From: Melanopsichium pennsylvanicum
Lineage: Eukaryota; Basidiomycota; Ustilaginomycetes; Ustilaginales
DNA length: 64,000 bases
Assembly (NCBI GenBank): GCA_900208305.1
Contig: OAPG01000003.1
Coordinates: forward strand, 930,001-994,000
Direction: 5' to 3'
Below, one piece after another: positions 53,504 to 64,000 of the stretch. Within the stretch, counting starts at the first letter, position 1, and each line of letters starts with the position of its first letter. A program made the position numbers and the translations under genes. The notes beneath the pieces are model-generated. The model ran no database searches and was not told where the DNA came from. It saw nothing but the letters and a program-made list of their open reading frames with translations.

Positions 53504-56500
53504 CTATCCAAGGTCGCCGACATCGTCCACCTCAGCGTGAACTGCGGCCGACTGAGGTATCTCATAGCCCGCAAGTACGTTGAGATCGATCCTGGCTTCC
53601 TTCCCGAAGGTAGCATCTTCTTGCGTCGCATGCGAGCTTCTTTGCTGCTGCGTCTTCTCAGCGAGGTTGGTTGCATCGCCCTCTTTCCAATCTTCAAAGC
53701 TTGTCGCATCCACTGGGACGTCTCCGCCTCCAGCACCATCAACATCCAGATCAGTGTCTTGCAAGATACCACCCATTGCTCGTTGTCTCGCCCACAGATC
53801 CTCCGCGACGTCTAAGTTGCGGCCCTTGGCCACCTCGCGCAGGATCTGAGCCTCCCGCTTTCGATGCAGCTGTCGACGCAAGCTCTGAGTTAAGAATGTC
53901 TCAAGCGTCTGTAGCGGCCAGTCCTTCGGCATTAGGTCGAGCACTTGCCGATTATCTAGATGCAGTGCTTGTGTGTTGAGCAGGTGCGCGGTGGCAATTC
54001 GGAACTTTGCCTCTGCTCCGTTGGCCATGTACACTGAGAGCAGCTGCTTCAAGAGCTCCTCTTTGCGCTGCACGCCCGATAGCTCCCGATGTGCCGTTGC
54101 TTTGGCATGCGCTTTGATACGTTGCGTGTAGGTACGACTGAGCATGGCCGCAAACGGCCGCAATGCCTCATGGTCTTCGGCGATCGAAGTGGCGAGCATG
54201 GGCGAAAGCACTTCACCATCTTGTGAACAGTACGCTTCCGCGCTGTTGGCGTCTCGCAGATGCACGGCAAGCAGAGACAGGGCTTCGGCGTCACGTCCGA
54301 GCCTGCCTAGGATGATGGCTTTCTCGTACACCAGCGTCTCTAGTGGATTGATCGTGTCCAGCAACGATTCATAGTCGAGCACGGTGGAGCCTTGCAGGAG
54401 CATGCCGAGCTTCAAGCGATCGACGTCTGCTGATGACCCATTGCTTGCTAGTGCAAGGTGTGCAAAGAAGGATTCGGCATACGACCCTTGGGCATATTCG
54501 CGAGCTACAATTTGCATCCGTTGACGGTAGTCCTTCAGCTTGAGATGGTCTCTGATGCGTCCTAACAACGCTGCTGCCAGCTCGCGATGCATCTGCTCAT
54601 CTTGTACTTTGGTGGTCGACAGCGCGACAACCTCTAGGTATCTGGTAGCCGTGTCGGCATCAATGTCGCGCAGCTCATTGATGGTCGCTTTATGTGCCTG
54701 GACGGCTTCCAGCTCTTGCGCCTTGCTTCGTGGTGTCGACTTCTTTGACGTGTCGGCTGTATGCGTTGCTGTTTGTTTGGTGAGGATGCGAATACCGGCT
54801 TCAGGATCTTTCGTCACCAACCACCTTCCGTAGCTGGAGAGCAAATTCTGGTCGCTTTGATCAAGCAGCAGGTCTGTCACTTTGGACAGCGCCTTAGATG
54901 CATCGATCGTCGGGTGAAGGGCGTCGCTCATTTTTCCATCGATCAAACCAGACCAGATCTTCAACGCTGCTTCCACATTTCCATTGCGTTCGTGATGCTC
55001 TGCGAGCAAGCTTAGGAAGTGCTTGTCCTGCAAGACCGCTTCCACCAAGGATGGCGCGCAGGCATGCTTTGAGGCCAAGAACGATTTGAGCTCGTCCTCG
55101 ACGGTGAATTCGCCCTGGTCGTATATCCCACGCCGCTGAGCGATGACATGAAGATAGGCGGAGTCAACGCAGGCATTGACGTTGATCAGCATTTGTTCGT
55201 CCATCAAGGCGCCTGCCCAGAAACTGAGACGGGCTTCGTTTTTGCCAGCTGCAGACGTCGAGTCGATGCGCCACGCTTGCAAGAGACTGCGCAGCATCAC
55301 ATCCGCTCTGTGCAACAAGTTGCTCCTCAGCTGGCCGAGTGTTTTGTCGGTGGTCACATCCAAAGGCGGGGAATAGTTCAGAGTGAGGTTGGAGGTCACG
55401 AGCTCATCGACACTTTGCAGCCTGTCCTCTTCCCTGTGCTTCAGCTTTTCGAGGCTAGACAGGACGGCGAGTGGCAAAATAGCTTCTTGATAGTTCGAAC
55501 CGCCCCGGCTGAGGGTCGGAAACAGCGCAACAAAGAATCGCGGGTCGATGTTGGCATGTCGCAGCGCATCGCCAGCTGCTGAAAAGTCTGCACGATGAAG
55601 CAGCTCGACACCGAGCAATGCATGCGCCACGGAGGACTCGAGAGGGGTTTGTCCGGCATCATCGCCCTCCGAGTGGAACGCCCTACTGCTTCTGTATGAG
55701 TTCAGGTTCTGTCGCAGATTACGCAGTCGGCCTCTGTGCAGCTGCTGTGTCGTCCAATCTACGAGCGGGTCTTGCTGGACGGCTGATGTCGAGTTTCTTC
55801 CGCAAAGGAGGATCTGGCTCCGCAAAGAAGAGGACGTGGATGTAAACTCCCGAGTGCGACGCAAGACTGTATAGTTTGAGCTATCTAATCGAGAAAGTGA
55901 TACCTTGACGATGTCCAGGGCGTCGTTGGAAGTAGCTTTTCCTTCCGCTCCGTCTGTCATTATTCTGTGCGCGGAGGGAGTCGGGTCTTGGACTGGTTGA
56001 AGGAAGCGTGGATCCAGTCCCGGAGGCAGCTGCAGCGTTTGTACCTTATCGACGGAGTCTTGGCCAAGGTCGTGAATCTCGACCGTGTCATTTCGGAGCA
56101 GCGAAACGAGGTGTTGGCCGTCAAAGGTGACAGAGCGAGGATGAGAGGGCCACTCTAGCAGCTTGGGTGCCGGCTCGCCCGAAGGCTTGACAAACACGCC
56201 GAGAGTGATGGAGTCGCTGTGAGAGGTGACCAGGAACTCGCACTTGGCCGGAGCTGAGTGGAATCCGGAGCGGTCAGCGGCAGGAGACACGTCGCCTTCT
56301 CTGTTGTGTGAAGCATGCACGGGTACGGTGACGATGCTGGGTCGCACTTGTGCTGAGGGGGACTCGCCGGTCTGACTGATGGGGAGTTGCAACTGGGTGA
56401 TCTTGCCCGAGGACAGATTGACGAGGCTGTATTCGGTGGCATTGGCGATGCAAAGGGTATCAGCAAAGCGTCGAGCAAAGATGGCACCTCCAGGAAGAGG

Positions 56501-57112
56501 AATGTCCTTGACGGTAGTCCAGAAAAGGTCGGATCTCCGCTCTGCACCGATCTTGCCCAAGATGATGTTCTTTCTTCTTACGATGCAGATGCTAATCATC
56601 CCCGCTCCGTCTGTACCTGTGCCATATTGAGTCTCTGCATCGTCAAGGACAATGGTGCTCACAGCTCTGATGGATGGCAGGCTGGGTATTGGTGACCAAT
56701 CGGGAAGCGAGAAGAAGCTGACCACACCCTCGCAAAGGACAGCGGCAGCATTGAACGAGCGGAACAGTACAATCTTTTCGACTGGTTTCGCGTTGTTCGA
56801 TATCAAACGACTGCCTCTGAGGCTATATTCCGGCGTTTGGGATGCGAATATAGAAGAGGAGGAGGCGTTGAGAGTTCGAACGCCTACTTGGAAAGAATGA
56901 ATCAGACCGTCGGAAGTGCCAATGTAGAGATAGCAGCCGTCGGACTCTGAGCAACGAATGGATCGTTGTGAGTTTTGCTGTATCGCGGCAGGCGACTCTG
57001 GATTCGGCGAGCCCACAAACTCATCGATTGGTAAGGCAGGGAAGAGCAGCGGCGCCAGAGCATAGGGTGGCACAGGCTCTTGCGAGCAGGAATCGCTTCG
57101 AGCCGAAGCCAT
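53504..57112 (-). CDS. VPS3: CORVET subunit Vps3 (TGFBRAP1-like)
   Basis: Vps3 is the Rab5-binding subunit of the CORVET tethering complex on early endosomes. Single exon, 1202 aa. The N-terminal CNH (citron) propeller shows GCYLYIGTSDGLIHSFQV, KPVEKIVLFRSFNAAAVLCE, ICIVRRKNIILGKIG and EFLVTSHSDSITLGVFVKP, close in pattern to TGFBRAP1. A long clathrin-heavy-chain-like alpha-solenoid follows (for example ALLGVELLHRADFSAAGDAL, ALLGRIRDHLKLKDYRQRMQ). The Vps39/TGFBRAP1 C-terminal region contains LNTQALHLDNRQVLDLMPKD and ETFLTQSLRRQLHRKREAQI. There is no RING-like zinc end as in Vps39, so Vps3 is preferred, though Vam6/Vps39 is the alternative. The stop is about 120 bp from the CpG-free repeat block. 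Confidence 0.8.
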   Translation of the reverse strand: MASARSDSCSQEPVPPYALAPLLFPALPIDEFVGSPNPESPAAIQQNSQRSIRCSESDGCYLYIGTSDGLIHSFQVGVRTLNASSSSIFASQTPEYSLRGSRLISNNAKPVEKIVLFRSFNAAAVLCEGVVSFFSLPDWSPIPSLPSIRAVSTIVLDDAETQYGTGTDGAGMISICIVRRKNIILGKIGAERRSDLFWTTVKDIPLPGGAIFARRFADTLCIANATEYSLVNLSSGKITQLQLPISQTGESPSAQVRPSIVTVPVHASHNREGDVSPAADRSGFHSAPAKCEFLVTSHSDSITLGVFVKPSGEPAPKLLEWPSHPRSVTFDGQHLVSLLRNDTVEIHDLGQDSVDKVQTLQLPPGLDPRFLQPVQDPTPSAHRIMTDGAEGKATSNDALDIVKVSLSRLDSSNYTVLRRTREFTSTSSSLRSQILLCGRNSTSAVQQDPLVDWTTQQLHRGRLRNLRQNLNSYRSSRAFHSEGDDAGQTPLESSVAHALLGVELLHRADFSAAGDALRHANIDPRFFVALFPTLSRGGSNYQEAILPLAVLSSLEKLKHREEDRLQSVDELVTSNLTLNYSPPLDVTTDKTLGQLRSNLLHRADVMLRSLLQAWRIDSTSAAGKNEARLSFWAGALMDEQMLINVNACVDSAYLHVIAQRRGIYDQGEFTVEDELKSFLASKHACAPSLVEAVLQDKHFLSLLAEHHERNGNVEAALKIWSGLIDGKMSDALHPTIDASKALSKVTDLLLDQSDQNLLSSYGRWLVTKDPEAGIRILTKQTATHTADTSKKSTPRSKAQELEAVQAHKATINELRDIDADTATRYLEVVALSTTKVQDEQMHRELAAALLGRIRDHLKLKDYRQRMQIVAREYAQGSYAESFFAHLALASNGSSADVDRLKLGMLLQGSTVLDYESLLDTINPLETLVYEKAIILGRLGRDAEALSLLAVHLRDANSAEAYCSQDGEVLSPMLATSIAEDHEALRPFAAMLSRTYTQRIKAHAKATAHRELSGVQRKEELLKQLLSVYMANGAEAKFRIATAHLLNTQALHLDNRQVLDLMPKDWPLQTLETFLTQSLRRQLHRKREAQILREVAKGRNLDVAEDLWARQRAMGGILQDTDLDVDGAGGGDVPVDATSFEDWKEGDATNLAEKTQQQRSSHATQEDATFGKEARIDLNVLAGYEIPQSAAVHAEVDDVGDLG

Positions 57113-57884
57113 GCTGGTCGAGACGCTAAGGCCTCCGCGCCGCCGCCAGTTCTTAAGAGTGGGAGGTCGAGTTTCGGACGGACCGAAGCATCACCGAGCC
57201 CCAAAACTGGTGGTATGGTTGTCAGTGATCAGAAAGAGCGCCCGTGGTGCAATGAAGAAGTCAGAATCAATCGGTAGTAGTAGAGAGGCTCTTTCGATTA
57301 GAGTGCAGTAAAGTATCTCGGATCTCGGTCTCATCGTAAGCCTGTTCAGTCAGCCATCAGCGCGAGCTGCTATGTGCCACGAGTCGGAAATTCAGATCGA
57401 GTGTCGCAGTGCCTTGAACCAGCCAGAGACCCCGCTTGAATTGACCGTAACTCCACAACAGAAGGCCCACGCTCGGCGAACCCAGGAACCCTTGCCAAGG
57501 CCCACAAACCCACACTAAATGACAGAGTCTGAGCGCAGCCACCAGCAGCAGCAGTAGGTTGTCGCATCTCGACATCCTTGCAGGGCTCTCGTCTCTTGTC
57601 CTTCCAGCTGCCATCCCCTCTCTAACGCCGTGCTTTCTCCCTACCAACAGAGTACGTCTGAACCGCCAATACTCAGCGCTCGCTCAGCACCCGACTTCCT
57701 CCCCACGTTGCAGCTTAGCTCTCTAAGGCATTTCATCTACTCGACTGCTCCTAAAAAATCGACAAGATTGTGAAAGTGACGGTGGGGCTGCTCGATCTTA
57801 TCATCTTGACCGAGGAGGCTATACAAGCACCACACCTTCCAAACACACACCTTCCACTCGAAACATCAACTTACACAAACCACC
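57113..57884. promoter_or_regulatory. Shared upstream region of VPS3 and VPS4
   Basis: A 772-bp divergent interval between two endosomal trafficking genes. Pyrimidine- and AC-rich leader DNA precedes VPS4. No specific factor site can be assigned and no other gene is visible. Confidence 0.45.
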
Positions 57885-59624
57885 ATGGCCAATTCGGACT
57901 TTTTGAATGTAAGCACTCGCATGATCTTCGAATTGGCACCGTTTGTCCGCCTCACAGCGCTTCCAGCATACTCATCAAGCTTTTGTTCTCTGCTGTCTCG
58001 CTTTCGCCTTTTAACACCGCTCAGAAAGCGATCGAGATCGTGCAAAAGGCCATCGATGAAGACGTCAAGCAAAACTACCAAGAAGCGTACAAGCTCTACC
58101 AAAACAGCTTGGATTACTTCATGATGGCGATGAAGTGTAAGTGGGACAACTTGGCAGTCGCAGACCGTGATGTCCACCGATTCTGAACTTTCTCTTCTCT
58201 GAACCTCTTGAATCTCTTTTTCGCTGCGCAGACGAAAAGAACGACAAGCTCAAAGATCTCATCCGCAAAAAGTTCACTGAGTATCTCGACCGAGCCGAAA
58301 AGCTCAAGGAACACCTTGCCAAAAGCTCCGAAGACCGAAGCAGGGCTGCTGTAGGCGCAAACGGTGCCGAAAAGGGGGTCGGCGGAAGCACGGGCGGAAG
58401 GAAGGATGGCGAGGACGATGACGTCGACCCAGAAACCAGGAAGCTCCGTGCAGGCTTGTCGAGCGCAGTCCTTTCAGAGACTCCCAACGTACGATGGGAT
58501 GATGTTGCCGGTCTACACACAGCAAAGGAGGCGCTCAAAGAAGCCGTCATTCTGCCCATTAAGTTCCCACAGATGTTCACCGGGAAGAGAACGCCATGGC
58601 GTGGTATCCTCATGTATGGTCCACCCGGTACCGGTAAATCGTTTCTGGCAAAGGCGGTCGCGACGGAAGCCAAGTCGACCTTCTTCAGCGTCTCCAGTTC
58701 GGATCTCGTCAGCAAGTGGATGGGAGAATCGGAACGATTGGTCAAGCAGCTGTTCCAGATGGCACGTGAGGCAAAGCCATCAATCATCTTCATCGACGAG
58801 GTGGATTCGCTCTGCGGTACCAGAGGAGAAGGAGAGTCGGAAGCATCCCGGCGTATTAAAACCGAGTTTCTGGTTCAGATGAACGGTGTCGGTAACGACG
58901 AGACAGGGGTGCTTGTGCTCGGCGCCACCAACATTCCATGGGCGCTCGATCTGGCCATCAAGCGCCGTTTCGAGAAGCGCATCTACATCCCGCTTCCCGA
59001 TCTTGAGGCGAGGAAGCGCATGTTTGAGCTCAATGTTGGCGAGACACCCTGTGCTTTGGAAAGCAAGGATTATCGCAAATTGGCATCCTTGACGGATGGA
59101 TATTCTGGTTCCGATATCAGTGTACTGGTACGAGATGCGCTCATGCAGCCCGTGCGAAAAGTAACGGGCGCTACCCACTTCAAAAAGGTCATGGCGCCTG
59201 CAAAACGGAAGACACAGCAAGAAAAGGCCAGGAACGGTAGTGCTGATACGGGTGCGCACGGCGATGCCGCTCAACAGGATGGCGATGATGCTTCAGCCGC
59301 CGAGGACGAAGTGGAGGAGATGAAGGAGTTCCTCACACCCTGCTCTCCCGGAGACCCTGATGCCGTGGAGATGACCTGGGATGACATTGAGGGCGAGCAA
59401 CTCTTGGAACCCAAGCTGGTGATGAACGACTTCCTACGAGCCATCCAGGCCGTGCGTCCCACCGTGACAAAGGCCGATAGTAAGTTGCAGCGGGTGATGA
59501 TCCTCTTGTCCATTTGTTTGGGACCGCGTACTGACATATACCTCTGCACTCCTCTTTTTTTGCGCTCGTCATCTCTACAGTTGAGAAGCACATCGAGTTC
59601 ACCAACGAGGCTGGCCTCGAGTAG
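57885..59624 (+). CDS. VPS4: ESCRT-disassembly AAA ATPase Vps4
   Basis: Vps4 recycles ESCRT-III at endosomes and in membrane scission. Four exons: 57885-57908, 58025-58136, 58232-59479 and 59581-59624. Donors are GTAAGC, GTAAGT and GTAAGT; acceptors are CTCAG, GCGCAG and CTACAG. The junctions restore [21 protein letters not shown] and KAD-IEKHIEF, giving 475 aa. The N-terminal MIT domain (1-75) is followed by a Gly/Asp-rich linker. The AAA core has Walker A GPPGTGKS, Walker [11 protein letters not shown] and the arginine finger region [19 protein letters not shown]. The C-terminus carries [20 protein letters not shown] and the final FTNEAGLE helix. There is an unusually long Lys/Ala-rich insert (about 345-380) before the Vps4 C-terminal domain. 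Confidence 0.96.
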
Positions 59625-60154
59625 CCGCATCGGCCATGTCACATGTACATTGATTCCCTTCACATCAGCGCCAATAGATCAGATGTGATTGAACTGGTAT
59701 CCTCTTGTAGCCATGTGCGTGTTACAAACATTCATTTGAAATAGATGTGAAAGTGGTACGGAGCAAACCCGGATCGGCGTGGGCAGAAGAAGAAAAGTGA
59801 CACCAAAAAAACAACGTCTTGGCAGCCTGAAAGGTGGAAATCCAACACATCAATAAAAAAAGCCGGCAGCCAGACGCGAATTCCGAAAATCAGCAGACAG
59901 GCAGGCACGACCAAAGACCACATGTGACATCCAACGCTCGAATCTCAATGCTCTAACCAACTTGAACTCGTACCTCCAACACCTCTGCCACCATTCTGTT
60001 CTGTTTGATTGACGCATCGACCACCCCTTCTTGAAGCAGCAGTCTCAGCTGAAAGGCAATCTGGTCGCTGTTCACCGACCTCGCCGATTCGGACCAAATC
60101 TCGATCAGGCAAGCACAAGTACAGACCCCGGTCGCACGAGCATACAAACTCATC
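59625..60154. other. Intergenic, 530 bp
   Basis: 3' flank of VPS4 and promoter of MTR10. Nothing recognised beyond short A-rich patches. Confidence 0.5.
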
Positions 60155-63076
60155 ATGTCGACCACACCAGGTCCAAGCTCAACTGAGCAGCAGGCCATTC
60201 AGGCCGTCATGCAAGCGCTGAACACCCTCTACACCAATCCCAGCAACCAAGCCAAGGCTTCTGCCAATGAATGGCTCCAGAACTTTCAGCAGACGTCCGA
60301 GGCTTGGCAAACGGCCAACTCTTTGCTCCTCGCGTCCGAGCTACCCCTTGAACCACGCCTCTTTGCCGCCCAGACTTTCCGTACAAAGATTACCTTTGAC
60401 CTCGAACAGGTCCCGAGCCAGCAACGTGTTGCTCTCCGCGACACTCTTCTCAACGCACTCTCCGCATACGCATCAGGTCCTCGCGTGATTCAGACGCAGC
60501 TGAGTTTGGCGCTTTCGGGCCTTGCTATTCAACTTGACGAATCCGATTGGCCGACCGTGATCCCAGGAATGATAGAGAGGCTCGGCTCCAGCCCGGAGAC
60601 GGTCCCAGTGCTGCTCGAGTTCCTCACTGTCCTGCCAGAGGAAGTGATCACAAATCACCGCATCCCCATCGATAATGACTTTTACAATGCTCGATGCCAC
60701 TTTTTGCTCTCGGCCGCAGCTCCCGAGATCCTCAAGCTGCTTGCCATGTATGTTCAGGCCTCCGGCTTGACGTCGCAGATTCAGGCCGGTATCTTCCAGT
60801 GTCTTCGTTCATGGCTCAAGAGCGGCGAAGTGTCAGCAAGCCAGATGGCCGATACACCCCTCTTTGACTTATCCTTCGACGCACTTGCTTCGGACGAGCT
60901 CTTCGACGTGGCTACAGATGTGGTCTGCGACTTGATCAGCGAGACGCAGGAGGTTGAAGAGAATATGGACGTCATCCAACGTGTCCTCGCCCGTCTCCAA
61001 CCCTTGCGTCAGGAGCTGTCAGTCGCAGGCGATGATGAGGACAAGGTCCGTGGCCTTTGTCGTATCTTCGTGCAAGCTGGAGAGGCGTACCACCGCATAA
61101 TTCTGCGCCATTCCAACGAGCTCTACCCAGTCGCCGAGGCTATTGCCGAGTGCACCGCATATCACGATCTCGACATTGTTCAGATCACCTTCCGCTTCTG
61201 GTACTTGCTGTCAGGGGCTCTCTCGCACGCCTGCGATCATCCAGAGGCGTATCGATTCTACCCGCTCTACGAGAGGCTACTCGAGATCATCATCCGACAT
61301 CTTCGCTTCCCCGATGATCCTGATGCGCTCACAGGTCAGGAGCGCGATGACTTCCGATCTTTCCGGCACTTTATGGGCGACACGCTCAAGGATTGCTGCC
61401 ACGTTCTCGGCTCACGGCAATGCCTTTCAAGGTCGCTCCACCTCATCCAGACTACCATATCGCAGTCTACACCCGAAACGCTCAAGTGGCAGGACGTGGA
61501 GGCTCCCCTTTTCAGCATGCGCGCCATGGGCGCCGAAGCCGACCCTCGCGATGACGAGGTGCTCCCTCAGATCATCAATATCATCCCGACCCTTCCCGAC
61601 CATCCCAAACTCAAGTATGCGGGCCTTCTCGTCTTGTCGAGATACACTGAATGGATCGACTTGCATCCCGAGCAGATCCCCGCGCAGCTTTCGTACATCA
61701 GCGCCGGTCTTGAACGAGCCGATCCCGATGTGACAGCAGCAGCAGCGCAAGCCATGAACTTCCTCTGCCAGGATTGCCACCGCCACCTGGTGCCCTTCCT
61801 ATCACAGCTCTACGATTTCTTCCGCTCGGTTAATGACAAGCTCGGCCCAGACGATCTCATCTCCATCTCCGAGGGAATAGCATACGTCATTGCGGGCATG
61901 CAGTCAGACGAGGCACCACAAGCGCTCATGCAATTTGCGCAGCCTCTGCTCGAGTCGCTGAGCCAAGTTGCGACGCTTCCAAATGCAAGCAAGGACCAGC
62001 TTAGAAGATCGGCCGACAGGATGGAGCAGTTGGAAAAGATGCTTGCGGTGATCGGGACCTCGCTTTCGGATCATCTGCCAGAAGCGTGCTCCAAGACCTG
62101 CGAGGAAGCCTATTCGGTCATTGACCGAGTCCTCGCCTCGCACGGCAACGTGTTTTTCATCTCGGAGCGATCCTCTGCCCTGCTTCGTCGCGGTCTGGCT
62201 CTGTTCAGTTCACTGGCCGCTTCGATCTTGGTGCCCTTGTTGGAGCGACTGGCCTCGTGCTTTGAGCAGACGGGATTCTCAGGCTACGTGTGGATCGTGG
62301 GCAAGTGCATCGACCAATTTGGTCGCGATGGCAATATGGCTGTGAGAGCAGCTCTACAGGGAGCATCGGAGAGGGTCAATGGAAAGATGGTCCAGTTGCT
62401 GGAAGACACCATGCCTGCCGAACTGGGCGATGTGCTGGACGACTATGTCCACACGTGCCTCGCAGAGCTCAACAACGTGCCTTCTATCCTGTTCCTGTCG
62501 CCCCAATTCCCTCAGGTGTTTCGAGCGGCTCTTGTAGCCTTAACGCTGCTCAAGACCGAAACGGTTGGCACCGCACTGGATCTCGTTCTAGGTATTGTGG
62601 GACACGATGCACTGATGCTGCCCGTGACCGCGTCTCAGCCCGGCACTCCGATGCCCGCAGCAGGCACGCCGAACGCGGACGGCTCGCCATCGATGGAAGA
62701 CCTAGCAAGCTACGCTGCAGCCATCCGCCACGCTGTGGGGCAGCAGGGTTTCCAGCTGGCGTCTGTATTGCTCAACGGTCTGGTGACTCAATTCAGCCCC
62801 GAAGTCATGCCCGTGGTCGTGACGACGCTCAAGGTGCTCTCTGGCGCATTCATAGGAGAGATGATCTTGTGGGTACCGGGCATTGTAGAGCAATTGCCGA
62901 CGAGTTACGTGCCGGACAAGGATAAGAACGCTTTCGTCGAGCGTTATCTGCAGGCAGCCCACGGAAAGAGCTTTGATCAGATCAAGCAGGCTCTCAACGG
63001 TCTCTATACAGCTTCGCGGAAGGCAAGGGAGAGATCTCGTCTTGACAAGGGACCTGGTGCTCTGCTGGAGCGTTGA
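60155..63076 (+). CDS. MTR10: Importin-beta family receptor Mtr10/TNPO3
   Basis: Mtr10 (transportin-3) imports SR-type mRNA-binding proteins such as Npl3 into the nucleus. Single exon, 973 aa, the normal family length (about 920-970). The first HEAT repeats have the TNPO3 pattern ALNTLYTNPSNQAKASANEW then LQNFQQTSEAWQTANSLLLA and FAAQTFRTKITFDLEQVP. Later HEAT repeats include DWPTVIPGMIERLGSSPETV, FLTVLPEEVITNHRI, EILKLLAMYVQASGLTSQIQ and GIFQCLRSWLKSGEV. The central region carries FYLLSG-like (FWYLLSGALSHACDHPEAYR). The C-terminus has ASRKARERSRLDKGP. Together with MEX67 and SPF27 it forms the mRNA-related set of the window; nothing ties them physically. Confidence 0.93.
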   Translation: MSTTPGPSSTEQQAIQAVMQALNTLYTNPSNQAKASANEWLQNFQQTSEAWQTANSLLLASELPLEPRLFAAQTFRTKITFDLEQVPSQQRVALRDTLLNALSAYASGPRVIQTQLSLALSGLAIQLDESDWPTVIPGMIERLGSSPETVPVLLEFLTVLPEEVITNHRIPIDNDFYNARCHFLLSAAAPEILKLLAMYVQASGLTSQIQAGIFQCLRSWLKSGEVSASQMADTPLFDLSFDALASDELFDVATDVVCDLISETQEVEENMDVIQRVLARLQPLRQELSVAGDDEDKVRGLCRIFVQAGEAYHRIILRHSNELYPVAEAIAECTAYHDLDIVQITFRFWYLLSGALSHACDHPEAYRFYPLYERLLEIIIRHLRFPDDPDALTGQERDDFRSFRHFMGDTLKDCCHVLGSRQCLSRSLHLIQTTISQSTPETLKWQDVEAPLFSMRAMGAEADPRDDEVLPQIINIIPTLPDHPKLKYAGLLVLSRYTEWIDLHPEQIPAQLSYISAGLERADPDVTAAAAQAMNFLCQDCHRHLVPFLSQLYDFFRSVNDKLGPDDLISISEGIAYVIAGMQSDEAPQALMQFAQPLLESLSQVATLPNASKDQLRRSADRMEQLEKMLAVIGTSLSDHLPEACSKTCEEAYSVIDRVLASHGNVFFISERSSALLRRGLALFSSLAASILVPLLERLASCFEQTGFSGYVWIVGKCIDQFGRDGNMAVRAALQGASERVNGKMVQLLEDTMPAELGDVLDDYVHTCLAELNNVPSILFLSPQFPQVFRAALVALTLLKTETVGTALDLVLGIVGHDALMLPVTASQPGTPMPAAGTPNADGSPSMEDLASYAAAIRHAVGQQGFQLASVLLNGLVTQFSPEVMPVVVTTLKVLSGAFIGEMILWVPGIVEQLPTSYVPDKDKNAFVERYLQAAHGKSFDQIKQALNGLYTASRKARERSRLDKGPGALLER

Positions 63077-63470
63077 GGTATGATCAACATGGCTTCTATG
63101 TTTACAGTCGTAGTTCTATCGATAATTCTTCCCGTCTAGCATCCTATGTGAGAAAATAATCGATAGAATCATCCATGACCTAAACAGTGTTTTGTTCAAT
63201 AGCATTAACACAGACAGCTGAGTTGGTATGGCAAGGATCATCATGAGGGAGCGAATGAAGGAGCAATGCGAAGGCCAGAGGTGGCATAGGATACCGTCTC
63301 ATGCTATCAATGTCAGCCACAGATTCAGGCGGCGAAGGCTGTATATTCGCGGGCGCGGTGGTGCCCAAATGTCGACGGCACCAAAGTCATGCGAGATGAG
63401 AAAATTAATGTCTCGTTCCCGGGCCGGTTGGATTTCACAGCAGATAAAAATCAAATTGAATTGAATAATT

Positions 63471-63510
63471 GAATAAATAAATAATTGAATAAATAAATAA
63501 ATAAATAAAA
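63471..63510. repeat. (AAAT)n microsatellite
   Basis: Tandem AAAT/TAAA units, interrupted once by TTG. Confidence 0.9.
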
Positions 63511-63742
63511 TCGTCTTGTCCTCCACACTCTCGGACAAGCGTAGCGAGACGTGGTAGAGTGAACCTTTACGCTTGCCATACCTCTGTGTCTCGGGCAACC
63601 TTATGTCGCTGACGGAGAGCCCACTCACTAACTTACTGCATTGCTCCTACATCAGTCCACCTTCCGCGGCATGAGCCTTATTCTCCGAACTCTTTTTCTG
63701 AACGCATGCCCGCCTTACTCACAGCCGGCCCGGGGTCATTGT

Positions 63743-63772
63743 CTCCCCTCCCCTCCCCTCCCCTCCCCTCCC
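63743..63772. repeat. (TCCCC)n pentanucleotide repeat
   Basis: About six tandem TCCCC units, C-rich on the plus strand and so G-rich on the minus strand. The G4 runs could form a quadruplex. Confidence 0.9.
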
Positions 63773-64000
63773 CACACCCAGGCACACTCTGACCTTCGAA
63801 TCTAATCCTCATCACCATTCATTCGCCACCCTAACCCCATCTTCTACTTCCATCAATATTGCACTTTTTCACGCGTTGACGTGTGAGACAATCGTAGTGC
63901 TCTTTGCCTATCCATCATCACTCTCTTCTTTTCGCTTTCACATAGTCCGCGCTTTAGGCGACGATCCACCTGATTAAGCTTCATCTGTGCCGCTCGCACT

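Larger units (their letters stand above)
63077..64000. other. Intergenic, 924 bp, microsatellite-rich right edge
   Basis: 3' flank of MTR10, then two simple repeats. The last 230 bp are pyrimidine-rich and may be the promoter of a gene beyond the window. No coding frame is supported. Confidence 0.5.

Overview
This window looks like nuclear DNA of a basidiomycete smut fungus (Ustilago/Sporisorium-type). The evidence is compact genes on both strands with few, short introns (GT...AG, about 75-245 nt), protein families typical of fungi, a Pho85-type CDK with an intact PSTAIRE helix like smut Cdk5, and long low-complexity inserts in conserved proteins. No rRNA, tRNA or CRISPR was found. The species call is an inference.

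Layout. 1-1407 is the 5' part of an Srs2/UvrD-type helicase that runs off the left edge. 3544-4932 encodes a signal-peptide-bearing protein of unknown function. 5742-8105 is the mRNA exporter Mex67 (three exons), 8843-10055 the translation GTPase Rbg2/DRG2 (two exons), and 10773-13055 a CBS-PB1-membrane-anchor protein. 13671-14507 is an oil-body-associated-protein-like gene (two exons) and 14641-16518 a multi-membrane-segment, possibly mitochondrial protein. 17076-18144 is complex I NDUFS3 (two exons), divergent from the splicing factor SPF27/BCAS2 (18717-19520), which converges on the GID ligase subunit Gid5/ARMC8 (19660-22866). MCM3 (23538-26258) has Mlu cell-cycle boxes upstream. Unknown protein 28607-30091 carries possible PP1-docking motifs. 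A small two-exon gene lies at 30781-31262. Then follow Cut8/Sts1 (31972-33612), a probable organellar protein with an in-frame minisatellite (33889-36588), Cdk5/Pho85 (37487-38473), Utp5 (39290-41911) and succinyl-CoA ligase alpha (42865-43857).

43955-53380 is the accessory region. A CpG-depleted stretch was invaded by a 7.56-kb Ty3-type chromovirus (45477-53038) with 1010-bp LTRs and a perfect 5-bp target duplication. Its pol (RT, RNase H, integrase, chromodomain) runs on the minus strand with one in-frame stop. No gag or protease is visible. A two-exon gene with two cysteine clusters and two in-frame stops lies on the opposite strand near the other LTR. A 429-bp solo LTR of another family sits inside the right LTR. 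Ten of the 12 LTR differences are CpG transitions, mostly TCG to TTG, which suggests RIP-like or methylation-driven mutation.

53504-57112 encodes Vps3/TGFBRAP1, head to head with the ESCRT ATPase Vps4 (57885-59624, four exons). The last gene is the importin Mtr10/TNPO3 (60155-63076), followed by microsatellite-rich DNA. Apart from the retroelement the window is ordinary housekeeping sequence: DNA replication and repair, mRNA splicing and export, ribosome assembly, protein turnover, endosomal traffic and mitochondrial metabolism.
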